Assembly (NCBI RefSeq): GCF_042649685.1
Contig: NZ_JBHRZT010000020.1
Span: forward strand, 434,001 to 498,000
DNA from: Bacillus_BA songklensis
GTDB taxonomy: Bacteria; Bacillota; Bacilli; Bacillales; Bacillaceae_H
DNA length: 64,000 bases
Reading direction: 5' to 3'
A model generated the notes under the pieces. It did not search any database. It saw only the letters and a list, made by a program, of their open reading frames with translations, and had not been told where the DNA came from. A program made the translations under genes and the position numbers. Shown one piece after another: positions 44,947-54,073 of this stretch; the first letter of the stretch is position 1, and every line of letters starts with the position of its first letter.

Positions 44947-45573
44947 TTACTGAATGGTGACATGTTCTTTAATCTTTTCGAATGACTTCTCCCCAATTCC
45001 CGACACATTCATTAAATCTTCCGCTTTTTGAAATCCCCCTTTCTCTTCACGATAGGCGATAATGGCTTCAGCCTTAGATGGACCGATTCCCGGTAATGAT
45101 TGTAATTGTTCACTTGAAGCTGCATTGATATTAACGAGCTCAGCATTCTCTTCCACCTGAAGAGGGGCAGCAGGTAAAGCCGGCATTTCCCCTAATTTAG
45201 GAATATAGATGACCATTTCATCTTTTAGCTTTCCCGCTAGATTAACTTGATTTATATCCGCCTCTTTTATAAATCCTCCTGCTGACATCACTGCATCTTT
45301 TACCCGGCTTCCTTCTTTCATTTCATATACACCTGGTGTTTGAACCGCTCCTTTGACATCCACCACTATCGAGAGTGAGGCACTTTGTGACTCCCTGCTT
45401 TTCTTTTCGGCAGGAAATCTCCCCTCCTCTTTTGTCTCCACCATTTCTTCCAGTTCATTTATAGAGGACATATTTTCTGAAGAATCTTCTTGTTTAAAAA
45501 ACCAAAATAAGGTCAATACAATCACCGCCAAACCAGATGCCATCATTCCAATTTGTTTTTTTGATAACGTCAA
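44947..45573 (-). CDS. comEA: competence DNA receptor ComEA
   Basis: This 208-aa membrane-anchored protein binds double-stranded DNA outside the cell. It has an N-terminal anchor (about 8-24), a low-complexity linker, an SLBB-like domain (VDVKGAVQTPGVYEMKEG) and a C-terminal double helix-hairpin-helix with LQSLPGIGPSKAEAIIAYRE and LMNVSGIGEKSFEKI. TTG at 45573 is 8 nt after AAAGGGG and gives a B. subtilis-like length; ATG codons further up lack a ribosome site. Confidence 0.95.
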   Translation of the reverse strand: MTLSKKQIGMMASGLAVIVLTLFWFFKQEDSSENMSSINELEEMVETKEEGRFPAEKKSRESQSASLSIVVDVKGAVQTPGVYEMKEGSRVKDAVMSAGGFIKEADINQVNLAGKLKDEMVIYIPKLGEMPALPAAPLQVEENAELVNINAASSEQLQSLPGIGPSKAEAIIAYREEKGGFQKAEDLMNVSGIGEKSFEKIKEHVTIQ

Positions 45574-45668
45574 TAGATGAACCCCTTTCTCATAAATCAT
45601 AATCATAAAATCTTCATCGGACTCATATCGTTTAGGGGAGAATCTTTTATAAAGGAGGGGATGAAATA

Positions 45669-46490
45669 GTGAACATAGGGCTTATCGGAACAGGAAACAT
45701 GGGGAGAATATTAATCGAGGCATTCATTGAATCAAAAGCAGTACAGCCAGCTAACATGATTGTCACAAACCGGACGATTGAAAAGGCCTATGATATTCAA
45801 GCCCAACATCCCTCGGTCAAAGTAGCCCAAAACGCGAAGGAAGTGGTGCAACACTCGAATATTATCTTTCTCTGTGTAAAACCATTGGATATTCACCCCC
45901 TTTTAATACAATTAAAAAATGATTTACAGTTTGCTCAATGTATTGTATCAATAACAAGTCCAATTTCAGTGGAACAACTTGAGAGTGTCGTGAACTGTCA
46001 AGTTGCCCGTATCATACCAAGCATTACAAACCGCGCCTTAGCGGGCGTTTCATTATTCACTTATGGAGAAAGCTGTAGCAGGGATTATCAGCAAGTGTTA
46101 TACGAGCTATTTTCGGCTATTTCCCATCCTGTATTAATCGATCATTCTATTACAAGAATTGCATCTGATATCGTCAGCTGCGGTCCTGCTTTTCTCAGCT
46201 TTCTCTTGCAAAAATTCGTCTCAGCGGCAGTAAGTGAAACAAATATTTCAAAGGAAAAGGCAATAGAGCTTGCAAGTCAAATGGTTATAGGAATGGGAAA
46301 ACTGCTTGAAAAAGAGATCTTTACCCTCCCTACCTTACAAGAGAAGGTTTGTGTAAAAGGCGGAGTAACCGGGGAAGGGATTAAAGTATTGGAAGCGGAG
46401 CTTGGAAACTTATTCGAGCATGTGTTCCAGCAAACACACGCAAAGTATTATGAGGATATCGAGAAGGTAGGCCAACAATTCAATATATAG
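45669..46490 (+). CDS. comER: ComER, pyrroline-5-carboxylate reductase-like
   Basis: This 273-aa protein of the ProC family has the NAD(P)-binding loop IGLIGTGNMGRIL at the N-terminus and a ProC-type helical C-terminus with CVKGGVTGEGIKVLE. It is divergent from comEA, as in B. subtilis, where it is named ComER. Its enzyme activity is unproved. GTG at 45669 follows AAAGGAGGGGATGAAATA. Confidence 0.93.
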   Translation: MNIGLIGTGNMGRILIEAFIESKAVQPANMIVTNRTIEKAYDIQAQHPSVKVAQNAKEVVQHSNIIFLCVKPLDIHPLLIQLKNDLQFAQCIVSITSPISVEQLESVVNCQVARIIPSITNRALAGVSLFTYGESCSRDYQQVLYELFSAISHPVLIDHSITRIASDIVSCGPAFLSFLLQKFVSAAVSETNISKEKAIELASQMVIGMGKLLEKEIFTLPTLQEKVCVKGGVTGEGIKVLEAELGNLFEHVFQQTHAKYYEDIEKVGQQFNI

Positions 46491-46562
46491 GCATTATGTA
46501 TCTATTTTGACAACAAGAGCTGATTGTCCTGCTTCCTAAAAAAATTCATACTTATTCAAGAA

Positions 46563-46616
46563 GAGGGTGTCCTAAAGTACGGTTTTTGTACTTTTTGGGA
46601 CACCCTCCTTCTTTTT
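46563..46616. terminator. terminator of comER/yqeM (family D copy 5)
   Basis: GAGGGTGTCC-AAGTAC pairs with GTAC-GGGACACCCTC; CTTCTTTTTTG follows on plus. It serves comER and lies 13 nt past the convergent yqeM stop. The arms resemble the CTCAAAAGG hairpin family. Confidence 0.8.
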
Positions 46617-46619
46617 TGT

Positions 46620-47366
46620 TTAGCCATTCTTAATAGATGAAAAAAATAGACGCTGGCTTGTATTCGCCGGTGGATTTTCTGAAAAATCCGCTGTGACGCT
46701 TACATGATCGAACCCTGCATCCCGCAGCCACTTTTCATATGTCCCAATCGGGAATGTACGCTGTTGATGACACTCATCAAAACGCTCGTAACGACCTGTA
46801 TCATCTTGTACAAAAAAAGTTAATTCATGCTCAACGGAATGCTCGTCCTCCCCACGGAAACACTCCCAAATATACGAAACTTCTTCCCCTGTATAGGCAA
46901 ACGTCTCTTCGGCAAAGATAAAGTCTATTTTATAAAGGGAATGAATATCAAATACAAATAATCCTCCCGGCTTTAGATGTCGATAAACGGAAGAAAAAGT
47001 TCGCTTCACTTCTTCAGGGGAACGCAAATAGTTTAATGAATCACAAAAAATCCCGACACAATCAAACTGTTCCCCCAATTCAAGTTCTGCCATATTTTGC
47101 TGAAATAAAGGAATAGACAAACCTTCCTGACGCGCCCTCTCTTGTGCAACCATTAACATATCATCGGACAAGTCGATGCCTGTTACTTCGTATCCTTCTT
47201 TCGCTAAACGAACGGTGACTTGCCCTGTTCCGCATGCAACATCTAATATCTTCGGCTGATGTAAGCCAATACGCTCTAATTCCCTTCTGACATATCTTAC
47301 CCACTCATCATATGGAACATCGGCCATTAAGCGATCGTACACATAAGCAAACCGTCCATAACTCAT
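46620..47366 (-). CDS. yqeM: class I SAM methyltransferase YqeM
   Basis: This 248-aa methyltransferase has the SAM motif ILDVACGTGQVTVRLA (about residue 40). The target is unknown. ATG at 47366 overlaps the rsfS stop (ATGA), implying coupled translation; a longer upstream frame has no ribosome site. It closes the yqeG-yqeM cluster. Confidence 0.93.
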   Translation of the reverse strand: MSYGRFAYVYDRLMADVPYDEWVRYVRRELERIGLHQPKILDVACGTGQVTVRLAKEGYEVTGIDLSDDMLMVAQERARQEGLSIPLFQQNMAELELGEQFDCVGIFCDSLNYLRSPEEVKRTFSSVYRHLKPGGLFVFDIHSLYKIDFIFAEETFAYTGEEVSYIWECFRGEDEHSVEHELTFFVQDDTGRYERFDECHQQRTFPIGTYEKWLRDAGFDHVSVTADFSENPPANTSQRLFFSSIKNG

Positions 47367-47719
47367 TGATTCAACACTTCTTGAACATCCACTGCAGGCG
47401 CGTCTCCCCATAGCCTTTCAAGATTATAATAAGAGCGTTCATCCTTATGAAACACGTGCGCTATAACATTTCCCAAATCAACAAGTACCCAGCGGGCTTC
47501 ATCGAACCCTTCCAATCGTTTTACCTGAATCCCCTTTTCATTTGCACGTTCTTTAATTTCACGGGCGATTGCCTGAACTTGCTTATCGGAATTCCCGTGA
47601 CAAATTAAGAAATAATCCGAAATTAACGAAATTCCCTTCATGTCCAATACAATCATATCTTCTGCTCTTTTATCATCTGCCGCTTGGACAACCAATGGTA
47701 ACAGTTCATGCTCTTGCAT
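47363..47719 (-). CDS. rsfS: ribosome silencing factor RsfS
   Basis: This 118-aa RsfS (YqeL) binds L14 and blocks subunit joining. Typical segments are ISDYFLICHGNSDKQVQAIA and VLVDLGNVIAHVFHKDERSYYNLERLW. It begins one base after the yqeK stop. Confidence 0.97.
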   Translation of the reverse strand: MQEHELLPLVVQAADDKRAEDMIVLDMKGISLISDYFLICHGNSDKQVQAIAREIKERANEKGIQVKRLEGFDEARWVLVDLGNVIAHVFHKDERSYYNLERLWGDAPAVDVQEVLNQ

Positions 47720-48283
47720 CTATTTACCTCCTGTAACTAAGCTGTTATATGTAAAAATGGTATCCGGATAAACCGCCTGGTTTTTTTTCAATAAAAATGT
47801 AATCGTATTTTTCAGAGACTGTACTAATGCCTTGTCTAAATCCTGTTTGGCAAGCTCCCTTACCTCTTGAACACCGGGAAAGATTCTTCCTGGTTCAATA
47901 TAATCAGCCACATATATAATTTTTTCCAAAAGTGTCATATTGGGACGCCCTGACGTATGATAACGAATGGCATTTAATACTTCTGAATTTGTCACACCCG
48001 CTTCTTTTTCAACTAAGTAAGCTCCTACCGGGGCATGCCATAATTCAGTGTTATGAACGAGCAGGTCTTGGGCCATGTTTTGGTCGATAATAATTTCCCT
48101 CATCTCTTCTTTGGAGCGAAATTTTGCATAGTCGTGGAAAATAGCCGCCAATTCTGCTTTCTTTACATCCGCCCCGTACCGTTTGGCCAGTTCAATGGCT
48201 GTTTCCATAACGCCGATGGTGTGAATATATCGATGTTCCGTTAACTTCTCTTTTACAATGGCTAATGCTCTCTCACGATCCAT
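47720..48283 (-). CDS. yqeK: HD-domain hydrolase YqeK
   Basis: This 187-aa HD-superfamily protein shows the metal residues in EHRYIHTIGV, AAIFHDYAKF and RYHTSGRPNM. The family includes symmetrical Ap4A hydrolases making two ADP. It overlaps nadD by 11 bp. Confidence 0.95.
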   Translation of the reverse strand: MDRERALAIVKEKLTEHRYIHTIGVMETAIELAKRYGADVKKAELAAIFHDYAKFRSKEEMREIIIDQNMAQDLLVHNTELWHAPVGAYLVEKEAGVTNSEVLNAIRYHTSGRPNMTLLEKIIYVADYIEPGRIFPGVQEVRELAKQDLDKALVQSLKNTITFLLKKNQAVYPDTIFTYNSLVTGGK

Positions 48284-48842
48284 ATAAATGATTCTCCTCT
48301 ATATATTTTTCCACTTCATCAGGGACTAAATACCGAATCGTTTGCCCCTTTTTTATTTTCTCTCGAATAAGCGACGAAGATAAATCAATCGTTGGGGCCT
48401 CTACCTGTAAAATCGGATAAGGAGATTGCCTGCTATAGCCAGGGCGATTTACTCCTACAAAGGTGACTAAATGCAACAGCTCATCGATACGATGCCATTC
48501 AGATAAGCTTTCAATCATATCTGCCCCGATGATAAAGTGAAAATCCGAATTCGGATATTGTTCACGTAAAATTTTCATCGTTTCATATGTGTATGACTTC
48601 CCCCGTCTTTCAAATTCAATACGTTGAATAGAAAAAGAGGGATGACCCACAATAGCGACCTCAATCATTTTTAAACGATGAAACGGTTGTGTCCATATAT
48701 CAGTTGCTTTGTGAGGAGGTACATATGTAGGCATGAACCAGATCTCATCTAATTTCAAAGCATCCTGTACTTCATTTGCCATAATTAAATGTCCGATATG
48801 AGGTGGATTAAACGTACCGCCTAGAATGCCGATTTTCTTCAA
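48273..48842 (-). CDS. nadD: nicotinate-nucleotide adenylyltransferase
   Basis: This 189-aa enzyme makes nicotinate adenine dinucleotide in NAD synthesis. The nucleotidyltransferase motif GGTFNPPHIGHL is at the N-terminus and ISSTLIR-type DLSSSLIREKI near the C-terminus. The start is one of two tandem TTG codons (48845 or 48842); the second gives LKKIGILGG, the B. subtilis length. GGAG sites lie 10 and 4 nt upstream. Much longer readings overlap yqeI and are unlikely. Confidence 0.95.
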   Translation of the reverse strand: MKKIGILGGTFNPPHIGHLIMANEVQDALKLDEIWFMPTYVPPHKATDIWTQPFHRLKMIEVAIVGHPSFSIQRIEFERRGKSYTYETMKILREQYPNSDFHFIIGADMIESLSEWHRIDELLHLVTFVGVNRPGYSRQSPYPILQVEAPTIDLSSSLIREKIKKGQTIRYLVPDEVEKYIEENHLYGS

Positions 48843-48864
48843 CAATCTCCGTCTCCTTTGTTGA

Positions 48865-49158
48865 TTAATTAGGAAGAACGATTTGTTTATTTTCACGTGA
48901 TTCTTTATATAAAACAATGGTGTTTCCAATTACCTGCACAAGCTCAGCCTTCGCACCTTCACTAAGTTCCTCAGCTACTGTATAACGATCTTCTTCACAG
49001 TTTTGCAGCACACTTACTTTAATCAGTTCACGCGCTTCTAGCACATCTTCAATTTGCTTTACCATGTTCTCGTTGACTCCGCCTTTCCCAACTTGAAAAA
49101 CAGGGGTTAAGTGGTGTGCCTGCGAGCGTAAAAAACGTTTTTGTTTACCAGTTAACAT
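48865..49158 (-). CDS. yqeI: RNA-binding protein YqeI (YhbY/CRM family)
   Basis: This 97-aa CRM-domain protein has HHLTPVFQVGKGGVNENMV and the IGNTIVLYKES segment. Related YhbY binds pre-50S particles. It lies between aroE and nadD in the conserved cluster. Confidence 0.95.
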   Translation of the reverse strand: MLTGKQKRFLRSQAHHLTPVFQVGKGGVNENMVKQIEDVLEARELIKVSVLQNCEEDRYTVAEELSEGAKAELVQVIGNTIVLYKESRENKQIVLPN

Positions 49159-49175
49159 TGTATTCCTCCATCTTA

Positions 49176-50030
49176 TTACTTATCTTTTTGATTTTGCAAT
49201 CTGCTTAATACAATTGCTTCCATAGCTTTTATATCCGGGCGTTTACCTGTCCATTTCTCAAAAGCCAATGCCCCTTGCATAACAAACATTCCAATTCCAT
49301 TCTGGATAAACGCCCCTTGATTTTTTGCATCTTTTAATAGCCTCGTTTCAAGAGGGTTATAAATGATGTCACTTACGAGAGCACCTTTTCTTACATGATG
49401 AAGCTGCAAAGGGGTGTTTTCTATATGAGGGTGCATCCCGACAGATGTTGTATTGACAATGATATCATATTGCTGCAGCGAGGCTTCCGCTTCTTCGATT
49501 GAAAGAGCCGCTGAGACAGCAGAAGCGGGATTATCTGCTATTAAGTCTTTTGCTTTTTCCGCTGTTCTGTTGCAAAGATCAATCTGGTGTGGTGCATCTT
49601 TATAAGTAGCGAGAGTAAAATAAATCGCTCTTGCTGCTCCCCCCGCTCCGATTATCAATACACGCCTCTTCTTCAAGTCGGCTTCATTCAGTGCTTGCAG
49701 CAGGGACGTCACATATCCCTCTCCATCTGTATTATATCCAATAAAACGCCCATTTTCATTGACGACAGTATTTACCGCCCCAATCGCCTTTGCTAAAGGA
49801 TCCACTTCATCTAAAAAATCCATGATTTTCACTTTATAAGGCACCGTTACATTGAAGCCGGATATATCAACTGCTTTTAATCCTTCCACTGCTGCCGCAA
49901 ACTTTTCAGGTACTATTTCAAAAGCGTGATAATAAGCCTCCATGTTTAAACGTCCAAAAGCATCGTTGTGCATAGTAGGTGACATCGAATGGCCGACCGG
50001 ATAACCAATAACCCCATATAGTTTTTTCAT
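49176..50030 (-). CDS. aroE: shikimate dehydrogenase
   Basis: This 284-aa enzyme reduces 3-dehydroshikimate with NADPH in aromatic amino-acid synthesis. Substrate site GYPVGHSMSPTMHN, catalytic Lys in FNVTVPYKVKIMD and nucleotide loop LIIGAGGAARAI are intact. It is 17 nt from yqeI. Confidence 0.97.
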   Translation of the reverse strand: MKKLYGVIGYPVGHSMSPTMHNDAFGRLNMEAYYHAFEIVPEKFAAAVEGLKAVDISGFNVTVPYKVKIMDFLDEVDPLAKAIGAVNTVVNENGRFIGYNTDGEGYVTSLLQALNEADLKKRRVLIIGAGGAARAIYFTLATYKDAPHQIDLCNRTAEKAKDLIADNPASAVSAALSIEEAEASLQQYDIIVNTTSVGMHPHIENTPLQLHHVRKGALVSDIIYNPLETRLLKDAKNQGAFIQNGIGMFVMQGALAFEKWTGKRPDIKAMEAIVLSRLQNQKDK

Positions 50031-50058
50031 CTGCTGCTCCCCCTTTACGAATTGAAGA

Positions 50059-50099
50059 GAGAGTGAGCCAAAAAGGGAAATCCCTTCCGATTCACTCTC
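50059..50099. repeat. hairpin repeat (family D), copy 6
   Basis: GAGAGTGA/TCACTCTC encloses CCAAAAAGGGA/TCCCTT. It lies between yqeH and aroE. Confidence 0.6.
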
Positions 50100-50251
50100 G
50101 TATAATTATTTACTTCTTCCATGTACGCGCTAGTCCCTTACAAGGGATATCTCCCTTTCATTCATTGAGAAAATCCGCGTCCATAAAAGCCACGCACCGC
50201 CCCACATTACTCGGCGGCCGTTTTCCCCATCCCTCAGTATGTCCATCCTTT

Positions 50252-51358
50252 TTAAATAAGGGAATCTCTAACGAACACGCCCACGCCTTTCGGAGCATAG
50301 GCTACCACTTTTGCACCTGGTTCATTTACGGTGATCCAACCTAAGCCGGAGAAAACAATGTCATTTTTTCCTTGTTTAATGGTGAACTCATGTGCTACAA
50401 GTTCCGGAAACTCATCTAACTGCTCTTGTCTTGGGGGCTGCAATAGTTCTCCAACATGATTTTTATATAACTCATCAGCTTTCTCTAATTTTGTACGATG
50501 AATCATTAAGTCATTGGAAATATAGCAGGTCAAAGCCCGTCTTCCACCGCTTACATAATCAAGGCGGGCCAATCCCCCAAAAAACAAAGTTTGCTGTTCG
50601 TTTAACTGATACACTTTTGGTTTGATCTCTTTTTTAGGCGAAATGATCTTCAGGTCACGTTTATCCACAAAATGAGCCATTTGATGATGATTAATAATAC
50701 CAGGTGTATCATATAAAACAGCATCGTCGTCAAGCGGAATCCCGATTAAATCAAGAGTCGTTCCCGGATATTGAGACGTTGTAACCACATCTTTTTCTCC
50801 GCTGAACTCTTTGATTAATGCATTAATGAAAGTCGATTTCCCTACATTTGTACAACCGACAATATATACATCTTTTCCGAATCGATACGCATCCATTGCT
50901 GCTGCAAGCTCTTTAATGCCCTGTCCTTTGGACGCGCTGATTAGATGAACATCAGTTGGTTTAAGACCAAGATCTTTAGCTTCTTTTTTCATCCAATTGA
51001 TTAATTTAGTTTTTTTTACGGATTTCGGTAATAAATCCACTTTATTTCCGACCAAAATGACATTATTGCTTCCTACAAAGCGATGTAACCCAGGAAGCCA
51101 ACTTCCATTAAAATCAAAAATATCAACAATTTTCACCACAAGAGCGTCAGATTGTCCAATACCATTTAGAATTTTCAGGAAATCATCATCTGTTAACGAA
51201 ACATCTTGGATTTCATTATAATGTTTCAGACGGAAGCAGCGCTGGCAAATGATAACGTCTTTGTCCAATGCAGATTGAGGAGCATAGCCCATTTCATCAG
51301 GCTGTTCTGTTTGAATGGCTACCCCGCATCCTACACATTGCAATTTTTGTTCACTCAC
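50252..51358 (-). CDS. yqeH: ribosome-assembly GTPase YqeH
   Basis: This 368-aa circularly permuted GTPase is needed for 30S assembly. An N-terminal zinc finger (CVGCGV ... CQRCF) is followed by permuted motifs: VGNKVDLLPK (G4), LISASKGQG (G5), GCTNVGKSTFINAL (G1), and DTPGI (G3). The GTG start follows GGGAGGAATAAATTC. It overlaps nothing and is 4 nt after yqeG. Confidence 0.97.
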   Translation of the reverse strand: MSEQKLQCVGCGVAIQTEQPDEMGYAPQSALDKDVIICQRCFRLKHYNEIQDVSLTDDDFLKILNGIGQSDALVVKIVDIFDFNGSWLPGLHRFVGSNNVILVGNKVDLLPKSVKKTKLINWMKKEAKDLGLKPTDVHLISASKGQGIKELAAAMDAYRFGKDVYIVGCTNVGKSTFINALIKEFSGEKDVVTTSQYPGTTLDLIGIPLDDDAVLYDTPGIINHHQMAHFVDKRDLKIISPKKEIKPKVYQLNEQQTLFFGGLARLDYVSGGRRALTCYISNDLMIHRTKLEKADELYKNHVGELLQPPRQEQLDEFPELVAHEFTIKQGKNDIVFSGLGWITVNEPGAKVVAYAPKGVGVFVRDSLI

Positions 51359-51362
51359 GAAT

Positions 51363-51878
51363 TTATTCCTCCCAATTAATCATGCCTTTTCGTTTCATCC
51401 AAGTTAAGATCCTGCGTTCCATTTTCCGATTAAAGCGTGTAACTAAGCCGTCCGTTTGGGCGACGGGAACAACCAAAATTGTGTACAATCCAAGACGGTT
51501 TCCCCCCAGCACATCCGTGAGCAGCTGATCGCCGATTACTACAATCTCTTCATTTCGCAAATTCATAAGGCTTAACGCTTTACGGAAAGCTTTTCCCATT
51601 GGCTTTCTCGCTTTGAAAATAAAGGGAATCCCCAATGGATCTGAAAAAAGCTTCACCCTCTTCTCTACATTATTAGAAACGATTGTTACTTGAATGCCGT
51701 GTTCTTTCATTTCTTTAAACCATTCTATAAGCTGGGGAGTAGCCTCAGGACGGTCCCATTCTACTAATGTATTATCAAGATCCGTCACAATTCCTTTTAC
51801 TCCTCTTTCCTTTAACATTTGCGGCGTAATATGAAAAATGCTTTTTACATGTTGATTCGGTAAAAAAAGTTTTAACAC
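51363..51878 (-). CDS. yqeG: HAD-superfamily phosphatase YqeG
   Basis: This 171-aa IIIA-type HAD phosphatase has DLDNTLVEWDRP (nucleophile Asp), TIVSNN and VVIGDQLLTDVLGGNRLG. The substrate is unknown. GTG at 51878 follows GAGGTGTGACATAG. It heads the yqeG-yqeM cluster. Confidence 0.95.
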   Translation of the reverse strand: MLKLFLPNQHVKSIFHITPQMLKERGVKGIVTDLDNTLVEWDRPEATPQLIEWFKEMKEHGIQVTIVSNNVEKRVKLFSDPLGIPFIFKARKPMGKAFRKALSLMNLRNEEIVVIGDQLLTDVLGGNRLGLYTILVVPVAQTDGLVTRFNRKMERRILTWMKRKGMINWEE

Positions 51879-52441
51879 CTATGTCACACCTCTAATAATA
51901 AAATAAGGTTAAATTTAACTTTATGAATACTGGATGCACAATACACAATTATAACGTTAGTTCTCCATTTTCCAACAAAAAACTAAAAAAAACGACTCGT
52001 ATCTTGTTCTTACTCAAAAAAATTATCTTATTCCCAAAAATCCAGGCGCTTTTTGGTAAATTATGCAAAACTTTCGACAAAATCACTTAATATTCCATTT
52101 TGTGGATAACTTTATTCACACTTTCCCAAGTTACTTCCCAACATTTAAAGGTAATTATAAACAAAATACCCACAATTTATCCACTGCTTCTTGTGGATAA
52201 CAGAACGGTTGTTCCATTTTTTATTTCATGGTAGATTATGGGTAACCAAATATTCATCATATGATTGTTCCCTTAAAAATAGAACCATATAAAACAAACT
52301 TTCCCTCATAGCGGCTATTTGAACCGAAATGTTCTTACAGACAATCGTTCCAGCTTAAAAAAGAGGAGTTCTTCCTGCCAGCGAAAATGGGACAAACGAA
52401 AAAGATATCGGAGGTGAGAGCCTTTTTGTAAGGCGGCTCGT
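51879..52441. other. 563-bp region with DnaA boxes, yqeG to sda
   Basis: No other gene is seen. It includes the four DnaA boxes at 52101-52200 and the promoters for divergent yqeG and sda, which I cannot place with confidence. Confidence 0.5.
52101..52200. promoter_or_regulatory. cluster of four DnaA boxes upstream of sda
   Basis: TTATCCACA on minus at 52101-52109 and 52192-52200, TTATTCACA on plus at 52112-52120 and TTATCCACT on plus at 52177-52185 (one mismatch). A weaker ATACCCACA is at 52166-52174. In B. subtilis DnaA activates sda, so this is the expected operator region. Confidence 0.88.
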
Positions 52442-52582
52442 ATGCAAAGACTATCTGACAAGCTCTTAATGGAATCATATTTAAAAGCGACAGAATTAAA
52501 GCTGAATCCTGAATTTATTCAATTAATCGAGAAAGAAATGGAACGAAGAGCATTGAAACTTGAGATTAAATTATCCTCTTAA
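52442..52582 (+). CDS. sda: sporulation checkpoint inhibitor Sda
   Basis: This 46-aa helical hairpin protein begins MQRLSDKLLMESYLKATELK and contains FIQLIEKEMERRAL. It matches B. subtilis Sda (46 aa), which inhibits KinA so that cells with replication stress do not sporulate. It is preceded by AGGTGAGAG and other purine-rich sequence, but the nearest site to the ATG is weak. It converges on psd with a 12-nt gap and no terminator. Confidence 0.93.
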   Translation: MQRLSDKLLMESYLKATELKLNPEFIQLIEKEMERRALKLEIKLSS

Positions 52583-52594
52583 ATCTAGCCTTAA

Positions 52595-53380
52595 CTATTT
52601 CTCTTTTAATACACCAATAAGCTGACCAACTTTGACTGGCTGTTCTTTTTCAATGTTGGGATTCAAGATAAATGTACCTTTTTCAAATAGAAGAACGACG
52701 GTGGAGCCGAACGTAAAATAGGCCATTTCGTCACCCTTTGTTACACTTTCACCTTCATGGGTTCTTTCAATGCTATTAATAAACATCGCCCCTACTTTGA
52801 CCATTAGCATATTCCCATATGGATGGAGCAATTCTGTCAGTTTTCGATAATTTTTAGTTAGCGGATCCTTTCCGTACTTCATTCCCCACTTGTTAACGGG
52901 ATACGATCTGTTTCCGAGCGTCCACATATTTGTTATGGTTCCACTTAGCGGACTGTGGATACGATGATAATCGCGAGGACTTAAATAGAAGATCATAAAC
53001 AGTCCTCCAATATACTTTTCTAACAGTTTATCATTGCCAACCATCTCCTCGATCGAATAGACCTTTCCTTTTACTTTCATTTCTTTTGCCGGGTCTATGT
53101 AGCCATACTCTTCAATTACAGCATCTACCGGGCTTACAACTCCGTTTAGCGTTTGATCAATTGGGCGTACTCCCTCTTTTAGTTGCCTAATAAATAGTTG
53201 TTGTAAATTTTCATAATTTTTAAGGTTATCCGCCATTTCTGATTGATTAATTTTGTAAACTCGTGCATATGATGATAGTAGCACTGCACTTGCACGGGAC
53301 GTTGAAAATTTTTGCAGCAGCTTTGAAAACAAAGCATGGTTTGTTAATTCAATAAAGATTTGATATATCCGTTCAAACAA
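52595..53380 (-). CDS. psd: phosphatidylserine decarboxylase
   Basis: This 261-aa proenzyme makes phosphatidylethanolamine. The self-cleavage site is TFGSTVVLLFEKG (serine becomes pyruvoyl), with YLSPRDYHRIHSPLSG as the His/substrate region. TTG at 53380 is 8 nt after GGAGGG; an ATG 30 codons further upstream overlaps the pssA leader and is not conserved. It is divergent from pssA. Confidence 0.95.
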   Translation of the reverse strand: MFERIYQIFIELTNHALFSKLLQKFSTSRASAVLLSSYARVYKINQSEMADNLKNYENLQQLFIRQLKEGVRPIDQTLNGVVSPVDAVIEEYGYIDPAKEMKVKGKVYSIEEMVGNDKLLEKYIGGLFMIFYLSPRDYHRIHSPLSGTITNMWTLGNRSYPVNKWGMKYGKDPLTKNYRKLTELLHPYGNMLMVKVGAMFINSIERTHEGESVTKGDEMAYFTFGSTVVLLFEKGTFILNPNIEKEQPVKVGQLIGVLKEK

Positions 53381-53492
53381 GAAATTTTCCCTCCAATTGT
53401 TCGATAACTCTTTACTAACGTAATCTTTACGTCTACAATAAATATACACTTTGAAACATGTGCATCCCATTCTCTACAAAGGAGTGAAGAGA

Positions 53493-54032
53493 ATGTTTTT
53501 ATTAGAATACTTAGACCATACTGTCAAAAAAGTAAAAACACAAGCTGCAAACGCATTAACTCTATTAAATCTAAGTTTAGGAGCTTTCGCAATTCTTTTT
53601 ATACTAAAAGATAACCTTAAACTAAGTGTCTTATTAATTTTTTTAGCGGCATTAGCTGACCGCTTTGATGGGATGACAGCAAGAAAACTAAATATTGAAT
53701 CTGAACTTGGAAAACAGCTGGACTCGATGTGCGATATTATCTCATTTGGTATTGCGCCTGCTCTATTGCTTTATCAAGGCATACTCTTTGAATACGGTGC
53801 ACCAGGTGCCCTGTTCACCATTTTCTATATTGCCTGCGGAGCATTAAGACTGGCAAGGTTTAATATTTCGGAAAATAACGGATACTTCACAGGGCTACCC
53901 ATTACAGCAGCCGGCTGTATATTAACTTTAAACTATTTAGGTATTCCTTATTTGCCCCAGCAATTTTTCATGTTTTTAATTATCATTCTTGCTTTTCTGA
54001 TGGTCGGAACGTTTAGACTCAAAAAAGTATAA
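53493..54032 (+). CDS. pssA: phosphatidylserine synthase
   Basis: This 179-aa membrane enzyme joins CDP-diacylglycerol and serine. The CDP-alcohol phosphotransferase motif is complete: DG-MT-AR-KLNIESEL-G-KQL-D-SMC-D (about residue 60). About five or six membrane helices are seen. ATG at 53493 follows AAAGGAGTGAAGAGA. With divergent psd it supplies the phosphatidylethanolamine branch. Confidence 0.96.
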   Translation: MFLLEYLDHTVKKVKTQAANALTLLNLSLGAFAILFILKDNLKLSVLLIFLAALADRFDGMTARKLNIESELGKQLDSMCDIISFGIAPALLLYQGILFEYGAPGALFTIFYIACGALRLARFNISENNGYFTGLPITAAGCILTLNYLGIPYLPQQFFMFLIIILAFLMVGTFRLKKV

Positions 54033-54073
54033 AATATAAAAAGCTCATGGATACCATGAGCTTTTTATATTTT
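54031..54073. terminator. bidirectional terminator pssA/YjcZ-type gene
   Basis: A 20-bp perfect stem (AAAATATAAAAAGCTCATGG) with a 3-nt loop. T-rich on both strands; it overlaps the end of both convergent genes. Confidence 0.92.

Noticed and set aside
53440..53492. TGAAAC box before pssA as an ECF-sigma (-35) site
   Set aside because: No CGTA- or CGTC-like -10 occurs at 16-17 bp.
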